Numbered from the stretch's first letter, positions 10,108 to 21,746 are shown. The stretch is DNA of 64,000 nt from Lactuca virosa (GCA_928212115.1 CAKMRJ010005745.1:96450297-96514296), one strand, 5' to 3'. Made by a program: numbers and translations. The notes: generated by a model from the sequence alone, not told the origin.

Positions 10108-10876
10108 TGTTGGGTTTTGAGCATTCTAACACTCCTAAGGTGTACATGCAACCCTAATAACCTTGGATGTATGTTTTCTCTAAAATACATGCAAATAAGA
10201 ATTTCCAAGGTTTACATCCTAAATAGCATAACATGGAAAACTAGAATCATAATACACTAGAAGAATGACATACCTTTTGATAGTGATTGATTGCTTGGAG
10301 TTTGAGAGCCTAGCACCAATAGTGTGAATGCCTCAAGTGGAATCACAAATCACCACAAACTTTGGAAAACTCTTGAGAGAATATTATATGTGCTCTAGAA
10401 ATTAGGCCACCACTCTTGTTCACACACAACTAGTGTCATTTCAAGCATCATAAGCTCCTTTATATAGTGTGGAGGATTAGGGTTACATCCATGTAAACCC
10501 TAATACCCATGACTCTTCCTTTCCAAGGATCCATGGGTTAAAAGCTCCATGGACTATCCATGGATTTCCATGCATGCCAAGCCCATTCCAAATGAGTATT
10601 AGCCCACACTACATAAAATACAAGAGCCCATATTTAATTAGTCACCTTTTTTATCACCAAATTAATTCTAAATTAATTTATGACCAATACTAATTAAATA
10701 ATATGATTTAATATTAATATATTATAACTTATAATATATTAATAAAGCATGAACATACTATTCTCAAAAGATTATCCAAACAAATTGTTCGGGTGAAGTG
10801 CAACCCAAATGGACCATGCCGGGTCGGGTCAAGTACATCTCAAATATTGTTATGGACTTAGACACCTTATCCAACA
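10108..10876 (-). repeat. 3' LTR of element A
   Basis: TGTTGGGTTTTGAGC to ...CTTATCCAACA on the plus strand. Same length as the right-hand LTR. Flanked outside by CTTGA and inside by a polypurine tract. Confidence 0.95.
10459..10466 (-). promoter_or_regulatory. TATA box in the 3' LTR of A
   Basis: TATATAAA on the minus strand, with the matching copy in the 5' LTR at 17270-17277. CCATGG and ATCCATGG palindromes lie 70-110 bp upstream in the minus sense. Confidence 0.65.
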
Positions 10877-10891
10877 GTCTCCCACTTGGAT
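10877..10891 (-). other. Polypurine tract of element A
   Basis: On the minus strand CCAAGTGGGAGAC directly precedes the LTR start TGTTGGATAAGG. This is the expected place for plus-strand priming. Confidence 0.8.
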
Positions 10892-13800
10892 GAGTCTAAT
10901 AACATATTTACAGATATAACTTCAGGAACCAACCGGCAATCGTAGCTCTCAAAACCCTGTTGAACTATGAAGCGCCATTTTAGATAAGCGATCATATAAT
11001 CCTCTGCTCTCATGATATCAGCCGGACAAATACATGGAACAATGTCTTACTTATTGTCCAACAGTTTGTTTCCCGATTTCCGATTTGTTTGACAAAGAAC
11101 TTAATCGAACACATCAATTTAGTTCTGACCGGGCCCGGTACATAGGTCAAAACAAAATCATCGAGGGGCCCAGATATCGCTTCTAATCCTCCAAGGACTA
11201 GAAGGAACAGATAAACTTTGACTCATATACTTGTTTCTACTACTTGTTGAATTATACACAAAGGCACGTTTTATAACATCAAGTTACTGATGCGTTTTCG
11301 TGAAATCAATGTACAACCAACTCATAGGTAACAACTCATATCTCTAGGTTTGAAGACTTATATGATATTACCGTCTCACGATCACTCGAGATAAATTCAA
11401 ATGAAGTGATGCAAGTGAGCGTGGGTTGAATCCAATACTCATAACTTATGAGCACTCATGAGTGTTGTAGCCATGTCCAACATCTTAGACCTCTACAACC
11501 AACTCATGACAGTCTTGATTCATATCTACTTCCAAAATATGACCGACTGTGGATGGTTTGAATAACTTAATCATTCGGAAAGAATAACCTAGTTATTATG
11601 GAAGTCAAAACATGCAAAGTGAAACACAAGAATAATTGAATCCAATATGGTCTCAACACTTATGAATATAAATAAAACACCTTTTATTCATCACCATATT
11701 GATTCCACATTATTCTGTTTCGATTTATCAACTTAACACTTGAATTAAAACAATAGTTGTCCCATGCTCCAAGCATGTACACTACGTTTTCTAAACAATA
11801 GTCCTGACATACACCAAGTATGCACACTATGTTTGTCTATGATCTTTTTTACTTTGTGAAGTAGATCAATTGAACATGATTCCAATGATGCTCATTTCAT
11901 AGTCCCAAATCCTTACCGTAAATGTAAGAATACCAAATTCTTGTCATTTACTGTAATCTGTTAGATTCCAAACTTATATGCATTGATCCTCTTGCAATGA
12001 CTATGCACAAAAGTCACAAAACTTGTCAACAGTCATTACAGAGTATTCCAAAGGAGATCAATTCCATGGAAACGAAGTCTCATATTCAAAGTACATTACT
12101 TTGAACATCCTTCTTGCATAAAAGTTTCTAACTTTCTCATAGATTCTTAATATCCAACTCCCAGTATGGAAAATTTCCATAGTCCCATTTTGATTATCAT
12201 ATCTGAACAAGAGCTACCTCTTTTCAGAATATATCTGTATGGTCCTTCCAAATTTTAACATTATACTTCCAACTGTCCCTTAGCAACCAATCTTTGGTGA
12301 ACCTTAGATTGTCCTCGACAATTGCTTAATCATTTTAGTCATATCCGGTTCTATTCCTTTTTCCCTCTTAATGCTCTAAGCATTTTGAAAAATTTAGAAC
12401 GGATAAATGTTATAGCACATGTGACCGATTCTATACCCGAAGCATATGGGACACGATTCATGATGTCTCACATAAAGACCTGATACTAGATCAGTCTTTT
12501 GCTACAATATTTTTATTTGCCATGTTTTCAAAAATCGACTATGAAGAGGGATGCGTAATCATAATCGAATTTGAGAACACAATATATATAAAATTTCCTT
12601 ATGTTGAACCATTCCAACATAAAACTCATATATATGTCCTTGACTAATGATGATTAAAATCTCAATCTAAAATTTTTAGGATTGAAATGAAGTATAATCT
12701 CCTCTCCCTTAATTATAGCAAAACAACCTTTTCCAAGTGAAACTCTTGTTTTCTATAATTAACAATACTCATCATAATTGATTATGCTCCCACTAGCATA
12801 ATAATTATTTAGCACAACAATTATGCTCCCACTAGCTTTGACATGTACTCAAAAATCTACTTCTAGAAATCAATACTTAATTGACTTTCATCACCAAAGT
12901 TCAGACTTCTGATACGAGATGCTTCGACAAAACTTTATCTAAGCTTCTCAGACTCATACATCTTTCCTTAGATAGCTCACATGTGTGTCTAAACAATTAT
13001 GAAGTGGGATGCCGTAATCATAATGTTTAGACCTGTTTGCCATTTCTCACAAGTCCATGTTAGTGTGCCGGTTAATCACACAAGCTCCACTAACGACTTT
13101 GAGAATGCAAACAACACAATTGCTATCTACTTAAAATCTACTTAGTGAAAGCGTTTCCTCACCATCATTTTCATGAATCGGAAAGAAACCTTATGACACT
13201 TAGATTTTATGGTGTATGTGTTCCTATCCATGTGAATTTGTCAAAACCTTAATCACAAGACAAGGTTAGTGACAAACTCAAAACTATATGGATTGAACTT
13301 GTTCAACCCTTGATTTCTTGCCTCTTGGTAGCCCAAGGGCCCACCATTGCTTCCAAGTTGTTATGCCCACAATTGAGAACTCACAGAACTCACATACATA
13401 GTGAACTTTACCGGAATAGGCACAGAAACAAGAATTATGTCAACACGATAGGTTACAAACCTCAAGTCGTGTGCTAGTGATAAACTATAGGTTTTATCCT
13501 TGATTAGCTCTTGAAACTTTGAAGACCTTTAAGACTCCCACTGTCCTCTTGACATGCAAGTTTCGCTTTGTCAAGAACCATTCCTTGACAACCAAACAAA
13601 CATTCAATAGTCCGTGCGGATTCTTATTAAGATAAACACTTCACACAATTGATGTCAATTGGTCTTTGTTTTATCCAAAACATCACAACTTACCAATCTC
13701 AAATGTACAAGAGTAGAAAACATTTTACTCTTACATTTGACAAGTGTTATAAACCTTCTTTAAGATGTGTCACTCAAGTTACAATCTTGGAGTATGACTC

Positions 13801-14600
13801 TAAGACTTGTTTTTGGAACGAAGTATGATTCATCTTCTTGATTTTAACCATTCCAACAATTCATGAATCCCCTTCTTAGCCATAAAATTCACTAAGATGT
13901 CCTTAGAGGATGAATTGTGACATGGTTTCTTAATCATTAAGATGATCATAAAACAAGATACTAAAGTACTCTCCCATCTTTTCAGATTTGAGAAATTTTT
14001 ATCTTTCTGCCCAATTTGATTCTTCCCATTCGTCCTGCCATACATTGAAACTTTTCCAATGTTTCAGAGTTGTACTTCAACTTGTAGGTACAACCATGTT
14101 TACTAAACTTTAGTAAATCATGACGAATAGTCTTATCGATCTTTGTGGTGGACTTTGACCTGCACACACCCAGTGTACCCGATCCTTTAGTCTTTCACCT
14201 GTCTCACATATACATGTGGTCAGGGAATTAGTCTTAACTTTCCAAAAATGAAAATTCTCATTCATCATGCAATACAACCTGCATGATTCCAAGTTTCAGT
14301 CCAATTGAAACCTTGGGTGATGAGAATCTTTCCTTATTTGATAAATTTAGACACTACCACTAATGAAAGAATCAAATGCACATTTCCATTATTGCTAGAA
14401 CCATACAAACATCAAATTTTCATAAAATGCCATTGCAAGGAGATATAATAAAATAAAACAAAATTTTATTTATTTATAAATGCGGAAAAACTTTTTCCTT
14501 ACAATGCAACTTTAAATGAAAACTATGCTATTACATATCTTCTAGCAATCTATCATAACTCTTATGTAGCAGCTCAAGAATCCGATCTTCGAACCATGCG
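10892..14600 (-). other. Non-coding interior of element A
   Basis: About 3.7 kb with only short frames and no domain I recognise. The first 900 bp are clearly homologous to the interior of element J (63077-64000). Near 12782-12835 the phrase ATGCTCCCACTAG appears twice (polypurine on the minus strand). At 13006-13094 a block of the leader recurs, including GGGATGCCGTAATC and the GTTAGTG hairpin. Short frames at 13830-14292 are not supported as genes. Confidence 0.75.
13059..13094 (-). repeat. Third copy of the leader hairpin inside element A
   Basis: GTTAGTGTGCCGGTTAATCACA... to CACTAAC: the outer stem is intact, and one base of the GGTTAACC core is changed (GGTTAATC). It lies far from the leader, 3' of gag in element sense. 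Confidence 0.7.
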
Positions 14601-14639
14601 ATTGAAATCCATATTCGCTATCAGATTCAGCATACTCCT

Positions 14640-15341
14640 TTTATTAAGTGTCCTTCCCTTTGCTTGATCCTGAAGCAGAGTCAAACCTTTTGTTTCTACT
14701 TGCTTTCAGATCTTTTAGGTATTCAGGGCAGCTTCGCTTCCAATGTCCCTTCTTATGACAATAAAAACATATATACTCTTTGGGAATGGTACACGAGATT
14801 ATCACAGACCTAGCTTTTCCCTTTGCCTTTTGGTCAACGGGTTGACCAAGGCCGATCCCTTTCCATTGGGAAGAAAAGGCTTTTCTGGACTTCCAATGTT
14901 ACCATTGTCCATGTCCATGGAAGTTTGAGAAATAGACCTTCCACCCATATTTGCTTGACCATTGCGCCACATCATTTCTGACTCAGCAGCAATAAGCAAA
15001 TAAGATAGATCTATTAGGGTCATGTCGTGATCTATCACATAGTAGTTCTTAATGAACTCACTATATGAATCTGGAAGTGACTGAAGAACCTAGTCAATAG
15101 CCAACTTCCTTGGGACAACGACACCCAACATTCTCAACCTGTCAAAATGTGACTTCATTCCTAAGACATGAGTGCACACAGGTCTTCCATCTTTATGTTT
15201 CATCGCTAGTAGGGCTTGAGTGACCTTGAATTTTTCAAGTCTTCGAGCTTGTGGGTCAGGGAGAATAAATGGAGGAGGTGGAGGTAGAGAAGTACGATTT
15301 CCATGAGATTTGGGAAGATCACAATTGTCTAAACCAGACAT
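14640..15341 (-). pseudogene. gag: Shortened gag of element A
   Basis: The ATG at 15341 opens MSGLDNCDLPK followed by a proline run (LPPPPPF), replacing about 100 N-terminal residues seen in B Gag. Then come the UBN2-like parts L..MKHKDG.PV..HV..MK.....L..LGV..P..LAID and VLQSLPDSY, and a CCHC knuckle (C-FY-C-HKKG-H-WKRS-C) near 14730-14775. An in-frame TAG follows LAID near 15090 and a frameshift lies near 14800. It is therefore a broken Gag related to B's, with no protease after it. The neighbours are the leader upstream and non-coding DNA downstream. Confidence 0.8.
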
Positions 15342-15710
15342 CTACAATGGGAGATATTCAAGTTAGTTGATTTTAAGTCCTTAATATAACACCCAATATG
15401 AAATATTAAGGCTAGGACCCAACACAATATTTTATAACTTGGAAGAGGGATGCCGTAATCCAAGCTATAAAATATTTGAAGGTAGGTGAATGACGATTCA
15501 CCAATTTCCACCATAAAAACGAAATAAATTATTAAGTTTTAATTGGATTTGAAACTCCTAGATCTTTTGAGATTCATTGAACTTTCAATGGCATGTTTCA
15601 ATCTCGATTGTGCCCTTCAGATTTTGTGACTGGGATGCCGAGGATCACAAAACAAGGTGTGAATAACCATGCAAATTCACTTGGTACCCTTAATATTATC
15701 ACCTAATCAA

Positions 15711-15822
15711 TGTGCCGGTTAACCACACACGCTCCACCGATCTATGATAAACATTAAGTCACCCTTCGTGATCCTTACTAGTCCAAGTTAGTGTGCCGGT
15801 TAACCACACACGCTCCACCAAC
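15711..15822 (-). repeat. Paired leader hairpins in element A
   Basis: Two copies of GTGCCGGTTAACCACAC, in the same spacing and place as in B. In the second copy the right arm reads CACCAAC; as minus-strand RNA this keeps the outer stem through a G-U pair. Confidence 0.7.
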
Positions 15823-16751
15823 GACTTGGTAAGGTACAAAGTGTGAATTTCATGGGTTAGCACCATATTCACATTTTCCTAAAGTAACTAAGATTGGGAA
15901 TTTATAAAAGGTTTAGTTACTTTATAATATTCATTATACTTTTAATGAGAATTTAAAGTCATTGTCCTACCCGTTCGGCTAACGACCCTCCACCGATCAA
16001 GGAAGCGGTGGGTGAGAATGGACACCCATTAAGTTGCCATTTTATAGGCAACAACCATATACCCCCCTTATAGACCGGCTTCGTGAATGAGGCCTACTAA
16101 CGGTAAAACGAATTAATCTTATACATATATATAATAATTAACCATTAATGTTATAAATAGTATAAGGGTTGAATTTTAACTTTTAAAACTCTAGGGTATG
16201 GAATTAAAGTTTGTGTGCGACTTTACATATTCCAAAACTTGAGGGCAAGTTTTGAACAATTCAAAAACTTTTGGATATTCATAACTTATGAGTTTTAATA
16301 AAGGTTTAAAAAAACTTTTAATGAAGAGACTCTTGGACATCCATAACTTGAGGACAAGTTATGGAGTCCATAAAACCATTTATGTGAAAAACTCTTCAAA
16401 AGTGTAACTTACAACTTCTTTAAAAAAAAAAAGTTTTGGAATTCCATAACTTGAGGACAAGTTATGGAGTCCATTCAATGTCATAAAGATCAAGAATTAT
16501 ATTATCAAACAATTTGCACATAATTCCTATAATCTACCAAAACTCATAAGTTCATGAACATTCATAATCAACAACTTTCAAGAATCATATAAACATATAT
16601 AAACTTGAAACTTTGATTATAACTTTGAAATTGGTTCACCACAATCATTACCACATCAAAAACAGGTTTTACAAGTCCAAAACAGTTTAAGGTAATGATT
16701 CCAGACCAATTCCAGCACAAAATCTCGAAAAATCTGCACTCAGGCCTGCCT

Positions 16752-16834
16752 ACTCGTCGAGTGCATGAACTGACTCGGCGAGTTGGTTGAATATATGCAT
16801 GAACTTGGCGAGTTCCATGAGGGACTCGGCGAGT
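16752..16834. repeat. ACTCGNCGAGT palindrome cluster in the A leader
   Basis: Exact copies at 16752 (T centre), 16773 (G) and 16824 (G), plus a degenerate copy near 16803, in the same position relative to the primer site as in B. Confidence 0.88.
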
Positions 16835-16901
16835 CAGCTGTGCAGAATGCAGTTTTTCGACATTTTTCAGCTATTTGCATCAAGTATTCAAGAAAACAAG
16901 C

Positions 16902-16917
16902 CTAGGCTCTGATACCA
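16902..16917 (-). other. Primer binding site of element A
   Basis: Minus strand TGGTATCAGAGCCTAG next to the LTR start at 16919; tRNA-iMet type, same as B. Confidence 0.88.
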
Positions 16918-16918
16918 C

Positions 16919-17687
16919 TGTTGGGTTTTGAGCATTCTAACACTCCTAAGGTGTACATGCAACCCTAATAACCTTGGATCTATGTTTTCTCTAAAATACA
17001 TGCAAATAAGAATTTCCAAGGTTTACATCCTAACTAGCATAGCATGGAAAACTAGAATCATAATACACTAGAAGAATGACATACCTTTTGATAGTGATTG
17101 ATTGCTTGGAGTTTGAGAGCCTAGCACCAATAGTGTGAATGCCTCAAGTGGAATCACAAATCACCACAAACTTTGGAAAACTCTTGAGAGAATAATATAT
17201 GTGCTCTAGAAATTAGGCCACCACTCTTGTTCACACACAACTAGTGTCATTTCAAGCATCATAAGCTCCTTTATATAGTGTGGAGGATTAGGGTTACATC
17301 CATGTAAACCCTAATACCCATGACTCTTCCTTTCCAAGGATCCATGGGTTAAAAGCTCCATGGACTATCCATGGATTCCCATGCATGCCAAGCCCATTCC
17401 AAATGAGTATTAGCCCACACTACATAAAATACAAGAGCCCATATTTAATTAGTCACCTTTTTTATCACCAAATTAATTCTAAATTAATTTATGACCAATA
17501 CTAATTAAATAATATGATTTAATATTAATATATTATAACTTATAATATATTAATAAAGCATGAACATACTATTCTCAAAAGATTATCCAAACAAATTGTT
17601 CGGGTGAAGTGCAACCCAAATGGACCATGCCGGGTCAGGTCAAGTACATCTCAAATATTGTTATGGACTTAGACACCTTATCCGACA
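16919..17687 (-). repeat. 5' LTR of element A
   Basis: 769 bp, TGTTGGGTTTTG to ...TTATCCGACA on the plus strand, followed by CTTGA. Seven substitutions against the other LTR. Confidence 0.95.
17270..17277 (-). promoter_or_regulatory. TATA box in the 5' LTR of A
   Basis: TATATAAA on the minus strand, the likely promoter for element A transcription toward lower coordinates. CCATGG palindromes near 17340-17390 lie just upstream. Confidence 0.65.
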
Positions 17688-17692
17688 CTTGA

Positions 17693-17977
17693 TAACCCAT
17701 GGAGCCTTTTAGCCCACTATACAAGTTATGGATGATTTACATAATCAACCCATATATTTAATCAGTCTTCTTTTGATCACTTAATTAATTCTTGATCAAT
17801 ACTAATTAAATAATACTATTAATATATTAGAACTTATAATATATTAGTAAACCACAAGTGTTATTTCTCTCATTTAGTCTATCCAAATGCATGATGCCAT
17901 GCAACCCAAATGGACCATGCCGGATCGGGTCAAGTACATACCAGAAATAGTTATGGACCTAGACACCTTATCCAACA
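17693..17977 (-). repeat. 5' LTR of copia B, outer part
   Basis: Continuation of LTR B after the insertion of A. It ends ...CACCTTATCCAACA, the same terminus as A and J. Next to it, AAACT at 17978-17982 would be B's target duplication, but the other end is off-window. Confidence 0.88.
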
Positions 17978-18164
17978 AAACTTACTTGAGCTCGCTGATT
18001 GCACGCATCACACACCTTGTTCTTTTCAAAGTTCTTTTCTCTTTTCAAACCTCTTTTATAAAATGATTTTACTTTTGAAAATTTTCATACCAAGTCCTTA
18101 GTTTGAGTTTAGACACACTCGAGAGTGTGCCTGAATCCCTCATACCAAGGCTCTGATACCAACT
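17978..18164 (-). other. Leader remnant and primer site of gypsy element F
   Basis: This strip between LTR B and LTR F is AT-rich and contains the phrase TTTGAGTTTAGACACACTCGAGAGTGTGCC and, at 18149-18162, GGCTCTGATACCAA, which is a TGGTATCAGAGCC primer site on the minus strand. Comparable leader wording occurs before the primer sites of H (53480-53540) and I (55380-55457). It shows that B inserted into F's leader. The rest of F is left of the window. Confidence 0.75.
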
Positions 18165-18468
18165 TGTAGCATCCCAAAATTCAAGACCAAAAATTTCGTT
18201 TTAATTAAGTTATTATATAAAAGCAACAGTATAAAAACATTTATATTAATATCTCATGTGAAAACCAAAGAGTCAATAATCAAAACATATTATCATAAAA
18301 CCATATCAGAGTGTAATCCCAAAGATCTCATGTGCGGAAAACATAGTATGATGCGCTGCGATCAAGCCAACTCCTTTCCTTTGAAAACGAGTACCTGAAA
18401 CCAAAACTGTAAACCGTAAGCACGAAGCTTAGTGAGTTCCCCCATCATACCACATACCATACAAGCAT

Positions 18469-18900
18469 ATAACATACATACTGCCAGGCATATCTGGGTG
18501 CCCGACCTACCCCTTCGGTCCTCTCGACCGGTGACCTGGCCTAGCATATCTGGGTGCTGGCCTACCCCGTCGGTCCTCTCGACCGGTAACCGAGAGCTGG
18601 CCTCCCCTTCGGTATCTTTCAACCGGTAACCGGGGACTATTTCACCCCCTACCAATACCATATAAAACCCTAGCATATCAACATAAATCACATACTGCCT
18701 AGCATATCAGGGTGCTGGCCTACTCCTTCGGTCCTGTCGACCGGTAACCGGGGACTATTTCACCCCCTACTACTACCACATAATATCATATCACATGTAT
18801 CATAATCTGGCTAGTATGGCTGGGTACTAAACTACCCCTTCGGTCCTATCGACCGGTGACCGGGGACTATTTCACCCCTACTACCACTATCATATAACAT
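18469..18900. repeat. Hairpin minisatellite in LTR F
   Basis: Five degenerate repeats of the form CTACCCCTTCGGTCC..TCGACCGGTAACCGG, several followed by GGGACTATTTCACCCC. Each unit holds the self-complementary pair CGGTC/GACCG. Repeat starts are near 18507, 18563, 18603, 18718 and 18833. Confidence 0.75.
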
Positions 18901-19249
18901 CATAACATGCTAGAACATAAAACATACCAGGTAGCAGCAAACCTAGATAAATATCACAAAGACAATCATCTAACATACAACTCCTACTGGTGGGCCGGCG
19001 TTGTGGCCGTAGACCCACTGCTACTGGAAGGTAACTCACCTAACACTGCTGAAGTCCCGTAGACTCAACCCCACATTGCTGAAGTCTCGCAGACTCAATC
19101 CCAGCTGCTGGATGACAGGTTCCCGAACTGTCAAAACCAAAATAACACCCAATTAATAATTGGGTTCCAATACATAACCATAAGTCCATGCTTGGGGGTA
19201 AAAGACTACTCTACCCCTAACTTGGCTTGATTCAAGCCTGAGGCGAAAT

Positions 19250-19960
19250 CCAAAGGCCCAAAAGTCTAACTATGGCTCAAAGCCCAACATATGGAAAATT
19301 GGGGCCAAACCTTTACAAGGTCTTACCATAAGGCCCAACCATTTAGTCCAGTCCAACATTCAACATTCTAATGGCCCAATATCAGATAATCATAAAGGCC
19401 CAAACTATGGCCCATCTATGGCCCAATTTTCCAAATTAGGCCCAACTCCTCATATGGGCCTTACCTCAAAGCCCATTAATTATTCTAGTCCATTTGCTTG
19501 ATCTTGAATGGCCCATTAATAACCAATCATCAAGGCCCAACAATAAACCCAAGTGAAATTAGGGTTTTCACATAAAATGACGATTAGGGTTAAGTTTTCC
19601 TACTTAACCCCTTAAGGACTTAACCCATTAAGTCCCACATGGTCTTAGGTTAATTTGTAATGATTATTAAATATTATTTTAAGTTCATTAAACAATTACG
19701 ATGTGGTCCAGATAAGTCCCAATAGGGCTTTATTGCATTAGGGTGTTCCAAACCCTAATTAGGGTTTCCAACCCATATTAGCCCAATAGGCCCAATAGCT
19801 AAGTCCTTAAGCCCATTAGGGTTTTCCTTAGGTTAATTAGGGACCATTAGACCCAGTAGGGTTTTCACTAGGCCCAGCAGTCTCATGTTTGGGCTTTTAG
19901 GTCCAATAGGGCTTTATTGGCCCCATTAGGGCTTACAAGGCCCATTAGGGTTTTAGTCCC
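19250..19960. promoter_or_regulatory. Array of GGCCCA (site II-like) and AAACCCTAA (telo-box-like) motifs
   Basis: GGCCCA or its complement TGGGCC recurs about a dozen times, often next to ATTAGGGTTT, whose complement contains the telo-box AAACCCTAA. In plant gene promoters these are binding motifs for TCP and Pur-alpha-like factors. Function here is unproven. In element sense the array lies downstream of the TATA near 20680. Confidence 0.5.
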
Positions 19961-21746
19961 TTGTCCAAACATCCAAACCGAATCACAACATCAACGAGGC
20001 ACACCGCCACCCGACACGGCGGCCGGTGGTGGCAGCCACCACCCTACGGTGGTGGTTTCAGATTTCTATTATTATTTTGGCACCATTACAATGTACAACT
20101 CGATAGTACACACACACACTCACTAATAATAACACACACGCACACACACAGCCACCCTTGTGGTGGTAAGTGGTGGCATCCACCATGGCTGGCAGCCATG
20201 GTGGTTAACTCCTTAGTTTCCTGCCAAACACACGAACTCAAACATTAGGCTTGAAACAGCAATACACGAACATCACAATAAAATCACGGAACACACCCAC
20301 ATGGCCGCCCACGAGGTGGCAGCGGCGGCTGGATGACTCCCGTCTTCGTTGGAGGCTGAGGGAGGAGAAGAAGAATGGATGAAATCCGGTGGCACTATCG
20401 TCGTCTGGGAAGGGCAGCAGCGGCTCACAGCGACAGTCGATGCACCGGCTCGCGGCGGCAGCTTTGGTGGTGCAAGGGCAGCAGCGGCGGCTGGAGAGTC
20501 GCTACCAGTGGTCGCCACAACACCACCTCTTCTCCGGTCTTCAACCGATGCAGCAAAACCCTTAGGTTACCTTCGTCTTCGCTATTGTCAGCACAATGAT
20601 CACCGGCGGCTGGAGGGGAAGCGGGAGGTATAAGGGTGGAGGTGACGGCTGGGTTATAAGTTAGGGTTAGGGTTCCTTAGGTTTATATACCCGCCCCCAT
20701 GAAACTGATTGCCATAATGACACTTATGGCCCCTCCCTTCAGAATTATTTTCGAAATAAACCCCATATTTACCCCTTTAAACCCCATCTTCTGAAATCCT
20801 TACAAATAAGGTCCGGAATTTACCAACCAGCCCCTAAGCTTCCAAAATCTCTTCAATCGAGTCCCAATAATTCACCATTTAGACTCTGCCTTCATAAATA
20901 TTTACGAAACTAACCCGAACTTACATTTTAACCCCCGACTTCTAAAACTCTTTACAGAATAAATTCCGGATAATCCAATTTATAACATTTGGCTCCCAGA
21001 ACCGACATCTCACTGAACATTATGAATTTTAGGGCTACTACTCTTTCATAAATTTTATCTATTTATCTATTAAATAAACAGGGTGTTACAAAACTCTTGA
21101 AACTTGCTCAAGTTTTCGAGTTCTAGGAGCCTTCATAATTTTTGTACATATAACTTAGCATACAAGCATAATAAGCAATTAATTCAAGGTTTAAATCAAG
21201 GTTTTGACTTGCATTCTCCCCCAAAAACTATAAAAATCTCGAAAAAGTAGGGGTATGAAGCTCACCTTGAGTTGGTTAATGAGTTGGTTGGAGTGATGGG
21301 ATGAAGATCTCAAGCCTAAGCTCTTGGATGAATTGAGAAACTTCCTGGGAAGGAATGTTGTCCTAAGGGTTTTTATCACATATTATTATGAATAAAATAA
21401 TATGGCTTTTTCTTGCAAAAGATGTAAAATACTAGATTAATGGAATATCTTACCTAACACCTTAAGGAGCACTGTAGGAGTTGAGCCTTAACAAAATCCT
21501 TGCTTTTGCTCTTGAATGAAGTATTTGAGAGGATATGAGGGAAGTGGGAGAAGTGTAGAAGTTTAAAATCCCCCACTGTCATTGCTTTAAGAGGAAAAGG
21601 AAAAAGGGAGAAGGGATAGATGCATGGAAATCTATTGGTTCAAACATTGTTATTTGGTGGTTCTTGCATGGGTTACTGTGAGTTGCATGGGAAATGGGAA
21701 TTACATCCCAACATAAAGTCAAACCCTCTTCTCCACCTTAGGATTC

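Larger units (their letters stand above)
15342..16901 (-). other. 5' leader of element A
   Basis: About 1.56 kb, similar in length and block order to the leader of B. It carries two GTGCCGGTTAACCACAC hairpins (15711-15738 and 15787-15822), a CCACCG/CGGTGG hairpin at about 15990-16012, repeated phrases CATAACTTGAGGACAAGTTATGG near 16340-16470, and three exact plus one degenerate ACTCGNCGAGT palindromes at 16752-16834. No gene. Confidence 0.75.
10108..17687 (-). mobile_element. Complete non-autonomous copia-type element A (7.58 kb, gag-only)
   Basis: Two 769-bp LTRs, a 5-bp target duplication CTTGA (10103-10107 and 17688-17692), a primer site and a polypurine tract define the full element. It is inserted inside the LTR of copia B. 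The LTRs differ at seven positions by my count with no gaps (about 0.9 percent), so it is young. The only coding sequence is a short damaged gag. The 3.7 kb between LTR and gag shows no protease, integrase or RT. Relation to B in LTR, leader and gag suggests it is mobilised by B-family proteins (inference). It resembles the TR-GAG or LARD categories of gag-only or large non-coding plant elements. Confidence 0.93.
18165..21090 (-). repeat. 5' LTR of Ty3/gypsy-type element F (2.93 kb)
   Basis: Plus strand TGTAGCATCCC to ...CAGGGTGTTACA. As a minus-strand LTR it starts TGTAACACCCTG and ends at the primer site. It contains a C/G-rich minisatellite (18469-18900), about a dozen GGCCCA motifs (19250-19960), a GC-rich island (19990-20640), the telomere-like TTAGGGTTAGGG (20654-20668) and a minus-strand TATATAAA near 20675-20685. 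A partial second copy is at 38560-40233. Short frames in the GC island use non-ATG starts and are not called. Confidence 0.85.

Noticed and set aside
18149..18162. GGCTCTGATACCAA repeats as parts of tRNA genes
   Set aside because: These are primer binding sites beside LTRs. No cloverleaf or other tRNA arms are present.
20273..20633. Ala/Pro- and Gly-rich frames in the GC island of LTR F (also 39430-39793)
   Set aside because: The longest minus frame begins at a GTG, not ATG, and low-complexity GGT/GGC repeats explain the open frames. No domain.
20654..20668. Telomere-like TTAGGGTTAGGG
   Set aside because: Only two units, embedded in an LTR. Not a telomere or interstitial telomeric block.
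17978..21095. AAACT at both the outer edge of LTR B (17978) and of LTR F (21091) as a target duplication linking them
   Set aside because: The two belong to different elements and surrounding bases differ. A 5-bp match is easily chance.
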